A stretch of DNA of 39,086 bases from Sphingomonadales bacterium UBA2369 (lineage in GTDB: Bacteria > Pseudomonadota > Alphaproteobacteria > Sphingomonadales > Sphingomonadaceae), in contig DDTH01000003.1 of assembly GCA_002344055.1 (NCBI GenBank), forward strand, positions 1 to 39,086, read 5' to 3'. Below are positions 25,465-32,483 of this stretch, piece after piece; the stretch's first letter is position 1, and each line of letters opens with the position of its first letter. A program made the translations under genes and the position numbers. Under the pieces are notes generated by a model. That model did not search any database and was not told the origin of the DNA. It was given only the letters and a program-made list of their open reading frames with translations.

Positions 25465-26151
25465 CTAGTCGCCGCTGTCGCCAAGCCCCTCGACGTTGAA
25501 GGTCAGGGTGAAGGTCGCGACATGATCCATCTGATCGCGCGCGCCGCCCCGGCCGAAGCGATACTGGTTCAGATAGCCGACCTCGCCGCGCACATTGCCG
25601 CCGAGCGGGATCGAGAGGCCGACCGCGTTGCGCATGCGCTCATAGCCGCCATTCGCGCCCCAGGCGGTGTCGTTGAGGTTCAGGAAATGCTCCGAGGTGG
25701 CGAACAGCTTCAGGCCGCCTTCGCTCAGCGGCGTCTCGAAGCCGAGCCGGGGGCGCAGACGGAAGGCGATCTCCTGACCGCTCTCACGCATCCGTTGTTC
25801 GAAGCGCAGCCGGCCATTGAAGCCGGAACCCAAAGGCACCAGCACCATCTGCCGCAGCCGTTCTTCGTTTGGCAGGCGGTTGCCCTGATTCCAGTCCTCT
25901 ACGTGTCGGTAGCCGACCGACAGCTCGATCCCGCCGGAGGTCTTGTGGGTGAACAGGATGCCGGCCTCGGCATGGGAGAAGCCTTCGGCGCGATCGCTGA
26001 AGCGCCCGATGCTTTCGAGCGTGATCTTCTCATTGGCGCCGATCTCGACCGAGCCGTTGACCTGGAACCAGAGCTGCTCGTCGCTCTGCTGGGCGTGGGC
26101 CGGAGCGGCCGCAAGAGGGATCAGGGCGAGGGAGAGCAAGGGCAAGCGCAT
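25465..26151 (-). CDS. DUF2490 domain outer-membrane beta-barrel protein
   Basis: A 228-residue exported protein with a signal peptide (about 1-20, ending AHAQ). The mature sequence alternates in the way of membrane beta strands (LWFQVNGSVEIGANEKITLES, GIELSVGYRHVEDW, GRLRFEQRMRESGQEIAFRLRPRLGFETPL, FNVEGL) and matches the general DUF2490 pattern, with conserved RxRxE and RLRPRL elements. Probably an outer-membrane barrel of unknown transport or structural role. It is upstream of priA in the same direction, without obvious functional connection. Confidence 0.85.
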   Translation of the reverse strand: MRLPLLSLALIPLAAAPAHAQQSDEQLWFQVNGSVEIGANEKITLESIGRFSDRAEGFSHAEAGILFTHKTSGGIELSVGYRHVEDWNQGNRLPNEERLRQMVLVPLGSGFNGRLRFEQRMRESGQEIAFRLRPRLGFETPLSEGGLKLFATSEHFLNLNDTAWGANGGYERMRNAVGLSIPLGGNVRGEVGYLNQYRFGRGGARDQMDHVATFTLTFNVEGLGDSGD

Positions 26152-26279
26152 GATCGGCCGATGCCGCACGCACAGCTTTCATACAAGTGTCACAATCCTG
26201 ATGATGCGCGGCTGATCGCGTCACGGTGCTTTCGGCGGGCGGCGGCCGACGGTAGGGAGCGGAGAGAAGGAGACGCGCA

Positions 26280-26750
26280 TTGATCTACTGGTTTCTCGCG
26301 CTCGCACAGGCGGCGGCGCCCGCACCGGATTGCAGCCGGCCGCAGCCTTTGCCGGCCGCGCTTTCGGGCTGGACGGCAAGCGGCGATTCGCTGGCATCGG
26401 GCCGCGCCCTCACCCTGCCGGCGGGTCAGGACGCCGGGCTGATCGCGCTCATGCCCGCGCCGTCGCGGCCCGGCGGGGTCGCGGCGGTGAGCTTCGTCGC
26501 CCCGCGCCCGGGCGTCTATGGCATCGCCGTCGATCAGGGCGCGTGGGTGGATGTTTATCAGGATCGCGAATCCGGCTCGACCTTGCTCCAGTCCGTCGCC
26601 CACGGCCATGGCCCGCCTTGCTCCGGCATTCGCAAGATCGTTCGCTTTCGCCTCGACGGCGGCGTGCACATCCTGCATCTGAGCGGCATGACCGGGCCGG
26701 CCGCCAAGGTGATGCTGATCGCCGAGGACGAAGCCGCGCCGCAGCGCTGA
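26280..26750 (+). CDS. Hypothetical exported protein
   Basis: A 156-residue protein starting at TTG 26280, preceded by AAGGAGA at a good distance; no ATG or GTG gives a better start. The N-terminus (IYWFLALAQAAAPAP) reads as a short signal sequence, with a Cys at residue 18 (PDCSRP) that does not form a convincing lipobox. The rest is beta-rich (GVAAVSFVAPRPGVYGIAVDQGAWVDVYQD, FRLDGGVHILHLSGM), like a carbohydrate-binding or pre-peptidase type sandwich. No family recognised. It lies 19 bp before the transaldolase gene and is probably co-transcribed with it. Confidence 0.75.
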   Translation: MIYWFLALAQAAAPAPDCSRPQPLPAALSGWTASGDSLASGRALTLPAGQDAGLIALMPAPSRPGGVAAVSFVAPRPGVYGIAVDQGAWVDVYQDRESGSTLLQSVAHGHGPPCSGIRKIVRFRLDGGVHILHLSGMTGPAAKVMLIAEDEAAPQR

Positions 26751-26769
26751 CCCAGAGGACAGGATCAAC

Positions 26770-27426
26770 ATGAAATTCTTCGTCGACACCGCCGACACCG
26801 CCGACATTCGCGACCTTGCCGAAACCGGGCTGCTGGACGGCGTCACCACCAACCCCTCGCTGATCCACAAGGCGGGCCGGGACTTCCTGGAGGTGGTGAA
26901 GGAGATTTGCGGCATCGTTCCGGGCAAGCCCGTCTCGGCCGAAGTCGTCGCGCTCGATCACGAAGGAATGATGCGCGAGGCGGAGATCGTCCGGAAGATC
27001 GCGGACAATGTCGCCGTGAAGGTGCCGCTGACGATCGACGGGCTGAAGACCTGCAAGAAGCTCACGGCCGACGGCACGATGGTGAATGTGACTTTGTGCT
27101 TCACCGCCAACCAGGCCCTGCTCGCGGCCAAGGCGGGCGCGACCTTCATCTCGCCCTTCGTCGGGCGGCATGACGATGTCGGCTATCCTGGCATGGAGCT
27201 GATCGCCGACATCCGCCTGATCTACGACAATTACGATTTCCCGACCGAGATCCTGGTCGCGAGCGTCCGCAACCCGATCCACGTGCTGGAGGCCGCCAAG
27301 ATCGGCGCCGACGTGATGACCGCGCCGCCCGGGGTAATCCGCCAGCTGTTCAAGCACCCGCTGACCGACAGCGGCATCAAGGGCTTCCTCGACGATTGGG
27401 CGAAGACGGGCCAGAAGATCGGGTGA
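26770..27426 (+). CDS. tal: Short-type transaldolase (FSA/TalC superfamily)
   Basis: A 218-residue TIM-barrel class I aldolase of the pentose phosphate pathway. The Schiff-base lysine is Lys84 in VAVKVPLT. The loop ISPFVGRHDDVG has Phe130 where E. coli fructose-6-phosphate aldolase has Tyr131; Phe here is the state associated with transaldolase activity rather than free aldolase, so I call it transaldolase. Other blocks fit: GVTTNPSLI, TLCFTANQALLAAKAGA, VASVRNPIHV and VMTAPPGVI. A hairpin spans its stop and that of the convergent exporter gene. Confidence 0.95.
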   Translation: MKFFVDTADTADIRDLAETGLLDGVTTNPSLIHKAGRDFLEVVKEICGIVPGKPVSAEVVALDHEGMMREAEIVRKIADNVAVKVPLTIDGLKTCKKLTADGTMVNVTLCFTANQALLAAKAGATFISPFVGRHDDVGYPGMELIADIRLIYDNYDFPTEILVASVRNPIHVLEAAKIGADVMTAPPGVIRQLFKHPLTDSGIKGFLDDWAKTGQKIG

Positions 27427-27438
27427 GGCTCAGGCCTC
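27425..27438. terminator. Small hairpin spanning convergent stop codons (tal / gdx)
   Basis: GAGGC (27425-27429) and GCCTC (27434-27438) with a TCAG loop overlap the stop codons of both convergent genes, which are only 3 bp apart. No T-run; weak at best. Confidence 0.35.
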
Positions 27439-27750
27439 GCTCGACAGCTTCATCAGCAGGATGCCGCCGCCGATCATGACCGCGGCGGCAACGCGCATCG
27501 GGTTGGCGGATTCGCCCAGAAAGATGATGCCGACCAGGAACGCGCCGATCGCGCCGATGCCCGTCCAGACCGCATAGGCCGTGCCGAGCGGCAGGGTCCG
27601 CATCGACCAGGACAGCAAGGCGAAGCTGATGCCCATCGCGACGAGGGTGAGGACGGACGGCCAGAGGCGAGTGAAGCCGTCGGACAGCTTCATCGTGAAG
27701 GCCCAGACGACCTCCAAAATGCCGGCGATAACAAGGATGATCCAGGCCAT
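27430..27750 (-). CDS. gdx: Guanidinium exporter Gdx (SugE-type small multidrug resistance protein)
   Basis: A 106-residue inner-membrane transporter with four helices, working as an antiparallel dimer that exchanges guanidinium for protons. It closely follows the SugE/Gdx subgroup: WIILVIAGILEVVWAF with the essential Glu13, MKLSDGFTRLWPSVLTL, the diagnostic LPLGTAYAVWTGIGAIGAF, and FLGESANPMRVAAA. The GTAYAVWTGIGA and GESANPMR blocks separate guanidinium exporters from EmrE-type drug pumps. The start ATG follows AAAGGAGAA. The leader on the same strand can fold into two hairpins and may be a guanidine-responsive element. Confidence 0.94.
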   Translation of the reverse strand: MAWIILVIAGILEVVWAFTMKLSDGFTRLWPSVLTLVAMGISFALLSWSMRTLPLGTAYAVWTGIGAIGAFLVGIIFLGESANPMRVAAAVMIGGGILLMKLSSEA

Positions 27751-27768
27751 GACGATTCTCCTTTAAAG

Positions 27769-27815
27769 AGATCGCCGGGCCGTCCCGGACTTATGCCCTC
27801 TCAACCTGAGGGGGA
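27769..27815 (-). promoter_or_regulatory. Structured leader of the guanidinium exporter gene, candidate riboswitch
   Basis: On the minus strand two hairpins precede the ribosome-binding site. The upstream one pairs CCCTCA with TGA(G)AGGG around GGT (about 27796-27813); the downstream one is CCGGG-ACGG-CCCGG (27774-27787), a 5-bp GC stem with an ACGG tetraloop, ending about 12 nt before AAAGGAG. An ACGR tetraloop is the signature of each hairpin in guanidine-II riboswitches, and a GAGGGCATAAGTCCGGGA stretch also resembles the 3' part of guanidine-I. Neither consensus is fully met: the first hairpin has no ACGR loop. The match to a Gdx gene makes a guanidine switch plausible but unproven. Confidence 0.4.
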
Positions 27816-27900
27816 GGACGTGGCCTCGCGCCGTTCAGATAGGGCAGCCGGCGCGCAGGTCAACGGGTCATCGCATCGCCTTATTTCGTCCATCGCGTCT

Positions 27901-27917
27901 TAACCATATTCGGGTTA
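27901..27917. other. Small dyad upstream of the DUF484 gene
   Basis: TAACC (27901-27905) and GGTTA (27913-27917) form an inverted repeat 12 bp before the DUF484 start and in the intergenic region shared with gdx. It could be an operator half-site pair; too short to be sure. Confidence 0.25.
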
Positions 27918-27928
27918 GGCTCCCATCC

Positions 27929-28489
27929 ATGGCCCAGGTCGTTTCCTTTCAGGATCATGCGCTTGCACAATTGCGTGCACGCGTGGCGGCGGCCGAGGAA
28001 GCCAATCAGGATCTGATCGCCTTCGCCCGCGGCCATAGCGGTACCGTGGCGGCGATCCACGAAGCGGTGCTTTCGGTGATCGAGGCCGAGGGGCTGGATC
28101 ATCTCGTCCACATTGTCACGCAGGAATGGCCGCAGACTTTGGGGCTGGATGCGGTCGCTTTGGCGCTGGTCGCGGGCGACACCGCCCTGCGCGCCGACGC
28201 GAGTGGGCTGCACTTCGTCGATCCGCGCGTGATCGCGCGCTCGATCGACGGTTTCGACGGGGTGGTCCTCCGCCCGGTCGATCGCGGCCATCCGCTCTTC
28301 GGCCCGGCCTGCGAACTGATCCGCGCCGAGGCGCTCGTGCCGCTCGCCGGGACCAATTCGCAGACCAGCGGCCTGCTCGCGCTCGGCCAGCGCCGGGGGC
28401 AGGGGTTCGAGACGCGGCAGGGCTCGGAGCTTTTGCTGTTCCTCGGCTCGGTCCTGATGCGTAGTGTCGACAGGTGGCTGACCCCCTGA
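27929..28489 (+). CDS. DUF484 family protein (GAF-like)
   Basis: A 186-residue protein of the DUF484 family, found next to xerC in many proteobacteria. It begins with a helical, coiled-coil-like stretch (DHALAQLRARVAAAEEANQDLIAFAR), followed by a GAF-like sensor fold (IEAEGLDHLVHIVTQEWPQTLGLDAVALAL, EALVPLAGTNSQTSGLLALGQRRGQGF, GSELLLFLGSVLMRSVDRWL). The ligand is unknown. Its 3' end overlaps the xerC start by 16 bp, so the two are translationally linked. Confidence 0.9.
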   Translation: MAQVVSFQDHALAQLRARVAAAEEANQDLIAFARGHSGTVAAIHEAVLSVIEAEGLDHLVHIVTQEWPQTLGLDAVALALVAGDTALRADASGLHFVDPRVIARSIDGFDGVVLRPVDRGHPLFGPACELIRAEALVPLAGTNSQTSGLLALGQRRGQGFETRQGSELLLFLGSVLMRSVDRWLTP

Positions 28490-29382
28490 AAAATTCGCCG
28501 GCCCGCGCCATCGCCGCGCGCTGGCACGATCATCTGCTGCGCGAACGCCGCCGCTCCGGTCACACGGTACGCGCCTACACCGCCACCGCGCATCGCCTGG
28601 TGGATTTCCTTGAAACGCATCTCGGCGGCGCGGTCGGCCAGCCGGAACTCGGCGCCCTGAACGCCGCCGATCTGCGCGCCTTCCTTGCCGCGCGCCGCAC
28701 GGCGGGCCTGACCAATGCTTCGGCTGCCCGCGAATTGTCGGCGGTGCGCGGCTTCATCGCCTACGCAACCGGCGAGGCGGCGCCCGCGCTGAAAGGACCG
28801 AAGCAGACACGCAGCGTGCCGCGTCCCGTCGCGCCAGCGGACGTGACCGGCCTGGCGGAAGAAGCGGCCGGCAACGCGTCCGAACCGTGGATCGGCGCCC
28901 GCGATTTCGCGATTCTGCTCTTGCTCTACGGCGGCGGCCTGCGCGTCGGCGAAGCGCTTGGCCTGACCGGCGCGGCTCTGCCGCTGGGCGAGGTGCTGAC
29001 CGTCACCGGCAAGCGCGCCAAGACCCGGCTCGTCCCGCTGCTGCCGCAGGTGCGCGAGGCGATCGAGCGCTATCTGGAGCTGTGCCCTTACCAGCCGTCG
29101 CGCGACGAACCGCTTTTCCGCGGGGCACGCGGCGGGCCGCTAAACCCGGAACTCGTTCGCCGCGCCGTCCGCCATGCTCGCCGGGCGCTTGGACTAGGGG
29201 AGCGGACCACGCCGCACGCGCTGCGCCACAGCTTCGCCACGCACCTGTTGGGCCGGGGCGCCGATCTGCGCGCCCTGCAGGAATTGCTGGGCCATGCCAG
29301 CCTGTCCTCGACGCAAATCTATACGGCGGTCGATGCGGCGCATCTGCTCGATATCTACCGCACCGCCCATCCGCGCGCCTGA
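28474..29382 (+). CDS. xerC: Site-specific tyrosine recombinase XerC
   Basis: With XerD it resolves chromosome dimers at dif. The 302-residue protein has the N-terminal core-binding domain (AARWHDHLLRERRRSGHTVRAYTATAHRLVDFL) and a catalytic domain with the full set: Arg157 (GLRVGEALGL), Lys at 180/183 (GKRAKTR), His248-x-x-Arg251 (HALRHSFATHLLG), His274 (LGHASLSST) and nucleophile Tyr283 (QIYTAVD). The start is GTG 28474 inside DUF484. Linkage to DUF484 supports XerC rather than XerD or a phage integrase. Confidence 0.95.
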   Translation: MADPLKNSPARAIAARWHDHLLRERRRSGHTVRAYTATAHRLVDFLETHLGGAVGQPELGALNAADLRAFLAARRTAGLTNASAARELSAVRGFIAYATGEAAPALKGPKQTRSVPRPVAPADVTGLAEEAAGNASEPWIGARDFAILLLLYGGGLRVGEALGLTGAALPLGEVLTVTGKRAKTRLVPLLPQVREAIERYLELCPYQPSRDEPLFRGARGGPLNPELVRRAVRHARRALGLGERTTPHALRHSFATHLLGRGADLRALQELLGHASLSSTQIYTAVDAAHLLDIYRTAHPRA

Positions 29383-29383
29383 C

Positions 29384-29779
29384 CTATTCGGCGGCCATCC
29401 GCATCAATTCGATTTCGCGCCGCAGCCGGGCGATCTCCAGTTCGTAGAGCCGCGAGCAATCGATCCGGTTGGGCCGCTGGCCGAGCGGCACCGTGACTCG
29501 CGCATAAGCGAGCGCCTGATCGCCGAATGGCGCGGTCGTGACCAGCGCGCGCTGGTCGGCCGGTTCCGATCGCGAGCGGCTGCCCGAGACGCCGACGTCG
29601 AGATAGGGGCCGGAGCTGTTGATGCTCTGGCGGCACCTCGTGCCCTCCGCCGTCTCGATACTGTCCTCCCCGCCGGTGCCGGATGGCGCGGGCGGCAGGT
29701 AGATGCCGGGCTGGGCAGCGGCCGGGCTAGCCGCGGCGAGCCAGGCGGCGAGCAGTAAGCCGTGAGCAAACCCGCGCAT
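29384..29779 (-). CDS. Exported protein of unknown function, third gene of the pilin-like cassette
   Basis: A 131-residue protein with a signal peptide (about 1-22, AASPAAAQ). The mature part contains a disulfide-capable pair (TRCRQSIN and RIDCSRLYE), a Gly/Ser-rich beta-like middle (YLDVGVSGSRSRSE, ALAYARVTVPLGQRPNRI), and a C-terminal charged helix (LYELEIARLRREIELMRM) likely to form a coiled coil. No named family recognised. The ATG at 29779 has GGAAGGA upstream and lies 53 bp inside the preceding gene. It ends 1 bp from the xerC stop, tail to tail. Confidence 0.75.
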   Translation of the reverse strand: MRGFAHGLLLAAWLAAASPAAAQPGIYLPPAPSGTGGEDSIETAEGTRCRQSINSSGPYLDVGVSGSRSRSEPADQRALVTTAPFGDQALAYARVTVPLGQRPNRIDCSRLYELEIARLRREIELMRMAAE

Positions 29780-30134
29780 GGATCGATCCTTCCGAATGTT
29801 CCGCGCGCTCGGCGCAGATTCTGAATGTGTAGCTTTCGCCGGGGGCGAGGTCGTTGGCGATCACGACGAAGCGCCGCGTGCGCTCTCCGGCCACCTGCAG
29901 CTGCGCCGCGGGCAGCCTGACCCGCCCCGCTGGATTCTCGTCATCCACGCCGATCGCGTAGATTCTGAACGATTCGCGGCCCGCATAGGGGTTGATCAGT
30001 GTGAGGTAGAAGGCCTTGGCCGGGCCGTCCGTCACGCCCTCCTTGCGCAGCGGGCCGAGACCCACCGCCGAGGCGGGGACGGCAAGCGCCGCCACCGCCA
30101 CGAGCAATGCGGCCGCGCCTGCTATTGCTCGCAT
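29727..30134 (-). CDS. Periplasmic pilus-chaperone-like protein, single domain
   Basis: A 135-residue exported protein (signal peptide about 1-23). The mature region follows the N-terminal domain of fimbrial chaperones: LGPLRKEGVTDGPAKAFYLTLINPYAGRESFRIYAIG, a basic patch in GERTRRFVVIANDLAPGESYTFRICAE, with Cys pairs (C108, C122 by my count). The second Ig domain of classical PapD-like chaperones is missing, and there is no usher nearby. It overlaps the preceding pilin-like gene by 13 bp and the next gene by 53 bp, a tightly coupled trio. Assignment to the chaperone fold is moderate. Confidence 0.7.
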   Translation of the reverse strand: MRAIAGAAALLVAVAALAVPASAVGLGPLRKEGVTDGPAKAFYLTLINPYAGRESFRIYAIGVDDENPAGRVRLPAAQLQVAGERTRRFVVIANDLAPGESYTFRICAERAEHSEGSIHARVCSRLTARRLARRG

Positions 30135-30589
30135 GTCACCACCGTCTGGACGTTGTAGCGTCCGCTGACGAAACCGGCCTCATTCTCGACCCGGCCGTGT
30201 ATGGTGAAGGTGTCGAGCAGCGCTCCCGCCGTCGCCATGCTGGCGGTCGCGGTCCAGTCCTGCTGAGCGCCGCGCAGCGAGGTGTAGCGGATCGTGGTCA
30301 CGGGAGTTCCCGTCACGCCCGCGGGCGCTTCCAGCGTCGGGGCGGTGAAACGGACGCGTGGCGAGGCGCCGATCGCGACCAAGGTGAAGCTGCCCGGCTG
30401 CCCGCCCGCCTGGGTCGAACTGATGGAATGCCCGTCGCTGGCGGGCGCGAGCACGCCGCTTCCCGAAATGCTCAGCACACAGCTGTTGGTAAGAATACCC
30501 GTAATGTTGACGGGCTGGGCGTTTGCGCCGGCCGTGCAGGCCAGAAAGGCAATGCCCAGCACCGATACAGCGAAGCCAGACTTGATCAT
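30122..30589 (-). CDS. Exported pilin-like (DUF4402-type) protein
   Basis: A 155-residue secreted protein with a signal peptide (about 1-24, ending ANAQ). The mature sequence is beta-rich with one N-terminal and one C-terminal Cys (TNSCVLSISG and VVTCEQ), GSFTLVAIGASPRVRFTAPTL in the middle and a terminal strand SGRYNVQTVVTCE, the pattern of DUF4402 and fimbrial subunits. ATG 30589 is preceded by GGAGG at 30596-30600; an upstream in-frame ATG would run through an AT-rich non-coding patch and was rejected. First of a three-gene overlapping set with a chaperone-like and an unknown exported protein. Confidence 0.72.
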   Translation of the reverse strand: MIKSGFAVSVLGIAFLACTAGANAQPVNITGILTNSCVLSISGSGVLAPASDGHSISSTQAGGQPGSFTLVAIGASPRVRFTAPTLEAPAGVTGTPVTTIRYTSLRGAQQDWTATASMATAGALLDTFTIHGRVENEAGFVSGRYNVQTVVTCEQ

Positions 30590-30600
30590 TTTCAACCTCC

Positions 30601-30770
30601 ATATCGAAGGCTGATACTGATCACATTTACTTATAAAGACTTCTTTACCAACAGATCGCAAATAATATCCAAAATGGATGATCTGGTTCAACTATATTAC
30701 GAATACGAAACAACTTAAGTTATATTATGCACACATACTCTATGCGTCTATATCGTTTACTTGATTATTG
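30601..30770. other. AT-rich patch between dedA and the pilin-like cassette
   Basis: About 170 bp of markedly AT-rich DNA in an otherwise GC-rich region. It holds the cassette's upstream region, a small dyad (ATCCA-AAA-TGGAT at 30667-30679) and the last dozen codons of dedA, which switch to AT-rich codons. No gene fits in it. A promoter region or a junction of acquired DNA are the likely explanations. Confidence 0.6.
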
Positions 30771-31372
30771 TTACGGTGCCGGCGCGACCATGTTGCCTGC
30801 CGCCAGATGTAGATCAGGATTACGCCGATGAAGACGGCCGACGACAGCGGCCCGATCACCTTGTCGACGTCGTTGAACGAGGCGCCGAGAATATAGCCCG
30901 CCACTGCCAGCGCAGCGCTGAAGATGGCCGTGCCCATCCCCGACCAGAGCAGGAATTTCAGCAGCTGCATCTTGGCGAGGCCGGCCGGGAAGGAGATGAC
31001 CGAGCGGATCGTCGGCACCAGCCGTCCGGCGAAGACCAATATGCCGCCATAGCGGCCGAACACCCGCTTCACGCGCCTGATCTCCGTCCAGTCGATCGTG
31101 AACCAGCGGCCGTAGCGCTTGATGAACCAGCGGAACTTCGCTTCGCCCAGCGATGCGGCGGCGAAAAACCAGATCACATTACCCGCCATCGCGCCGCCCG
31201 TACCGGCCGCGATCACGCCGAAGATATTCAGGTCGCCGTTCACGGCGCGCGTGCCCGCCACCGGCATGATCACTTCCGACGGGATCGGCGGAAAGACCGT
31301 CTCCAGCAGCATCAGCAGGAAGATGCCCGTATAGCCCGCCCAGTCGATGAAGCGGATGATCCAGTCGTCCAT
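30740..31372 (-). CDS. DedA family membrane protein
   Basis: A 210-residue polytopic inner-membrane protein of the DedA/Tvp38 superfamily, whose members act in lipid scrambling and undecaprenyl phosphate recycling. Signatures are ETVFPPIPSEVIMPVAG (about 24-40) in the first re-entrant part and FAGRLVPTIRSVISFPAGLAKM around 116-137 with the two conserved Arg. The C-terminus (RRHRNNNQVNDIDA) lies in the AT-rich patch and has atypical codons, which suggests that the end of the gene was changed or extended by a junction there. Follows gshB by 68 bp on the same strand. Confidence 0.93.
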   Translation of the reverse strand: MDDWIIRFIDWAGYTGIFLLMLLETVFPPIPSEVIMPVAGTRAVNGDLNIFGVIAAGTGGAMAGNVIWFFAAASLGEAKFRWFIKRYGRWFTIDWTEIRRVKRVFGRYGGILVFAGRLVPTIRSVISFPAGLAKMQLLKFLLWSGMGTAIFSAALAVAGYILGASFNDVDKVIGPLSSAVFIGVILIYIWRQATWSRRHRNNNQVNDIDA

Positions 31373-31440
31373 GATATTCTCTGATACTCGTCGTTCGCGC
31401 TGCCTGCCGGGGCCTGGTGTGGCGCCGGATGAATGGCGGG

Positions 31441-32394
31441 TTAGCCCCGCGCCGCCTTCGCCTCAATCGCCTCCCAGATCAGGGCGGCGGTGTCGGTGCC
31501 GTTGAACCGGTCGATGGCGACAATGCCGGTGGGGGAGGTGACGTTGATCTCGGTCAGCCACTGGCCGCCGATCACGTCGATGCCGACGAAGAGCAGCCCG
31601 CGCTCCTTCAGATGCGGGCGGAGCGCGGCGCAGATTTCCTGCTCGCGCGCCGTCAGTTCCGTCTTCGCCGCCTTGCCGCCGACCGCCAAATTGGAGCGGA
31701 TCTCGCCTTCGCCGGGAATGCGGTTCACCGCGCCCGCCACTTCGCCGTCGACCAGCACGATGCGCTTGTCGCCTTCCGCCACGTCCGGAAGGAAGGCCTG
31801 GATCATGTGCGGCTCGCGATAGGCGGTGTTGAACACTTCGATCAGCGAGGAGAGGTTGGCGCCGTCGCGTCCGACCTTGAAGATCGCCTTGCCGCCATTG
31901 CCGTGCAGCGGCTTCACGACGATCTCGCCATGTTCCTCCAGGAATTTGCGCGCCGCGCCGAGCGAGCGGGTGACCATTGTTGGCGGCATGAACCGCGCGA
32001 AATCCAAGACCCAGACTTTTTCCGGCGCATTGCGGACGCTCGCGGGGTCGTTCACCACCAAAGTCTGGCCCTGGACGCGCTCGAGCAAATGGGTGGCGGT
32101 GATGTAGCCGAGATCGAAAGGCGGGTCCTGCCGCATCAGCACGACGTCGGTATCCCGTCCGAGGTCGAGGATGGTGAAATCGCCGAAGGTGAAATGATCG
32201 CCCGGCTCGCGGCGCACGGTGACCGGATAGGCGCCGGCATGGACACGGCCGGCCTCATAGGTCAGCGCGTCCGCCGTATAATGAAACAGCCGGTGCCCGC
32301 GCGCCTGCGCGGAAAGCATCAGCGCGAAGGTGGAATCGCCGGCGATGTTGATCGCGTCCAGCGGGTCCATCTGGACGGCCACGGTCAAAGTCAT
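31441..32394 (-). CDS. gshB: Glutathione synthetase
   Basis: Joins gamma-glutamylcysteine and glycine with ATP. The 317-residue protein starts TLTVAVQMDPLDAINIAGDSTFALM and carries the ATP-grasp pattern: KFLEEHGEIVVKPLHGNGGKAIFKV (phosphate loop and Lys), IQAFLPDVAEGDKRIVLVDGEV, and the metal-binding end FVGIDVIGGQWLTEINVTSPTG. Length and motifs match bacterial GshB. In many alphaproteobacteria gshB follows yraN directly; here a plus-strand diguanylate cyclase gene separates them. Confidence 0.97.
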   Translation of the reverse strand: MTLTVAVQMDPLDAINIAGDSTFALMLSAQARGHRLFHYTADALTYEAGRVHAGAYPVTVRREPGDHFTFGDFTILDLGRDTDVVLMRQDPPFDLGYITATHLLERVQGQTLVVNDPASVRNAPEKVWVLDFARFMPPTMVTRSLGAARKFLEEHGEIVVKPLHGNGGKAIFKVGRDGANLSSLIEVFNTAYREPHMIQAFLPDVAEGDKRIVLVDGEVAGAVNRIPGEGEIRSNLAVGGKAAKTELTAREQEICAALRPHLKERGLLFVGIDVIGGQWLTEINVTSPTGIVAIDRFNGTDTAALIWEAIEAKAARG

Positions 32395-32483
32395 GGCTCA
32401 GCGCTATCGCCGCGCTCCGCTCCCCGCAATGGCGGGCGTATCGTTACGCGGATTTAACCACGCCTGTCCTACCGGTATCGGGC

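Noticed and set aside
28474..29382. Tyrosine recombinase as an integrase of a mobile element
   Set aside because: Linkage to DUF484 and full XerC length indicate the housekeeping recombinase; no attachment sites or cargo seen.
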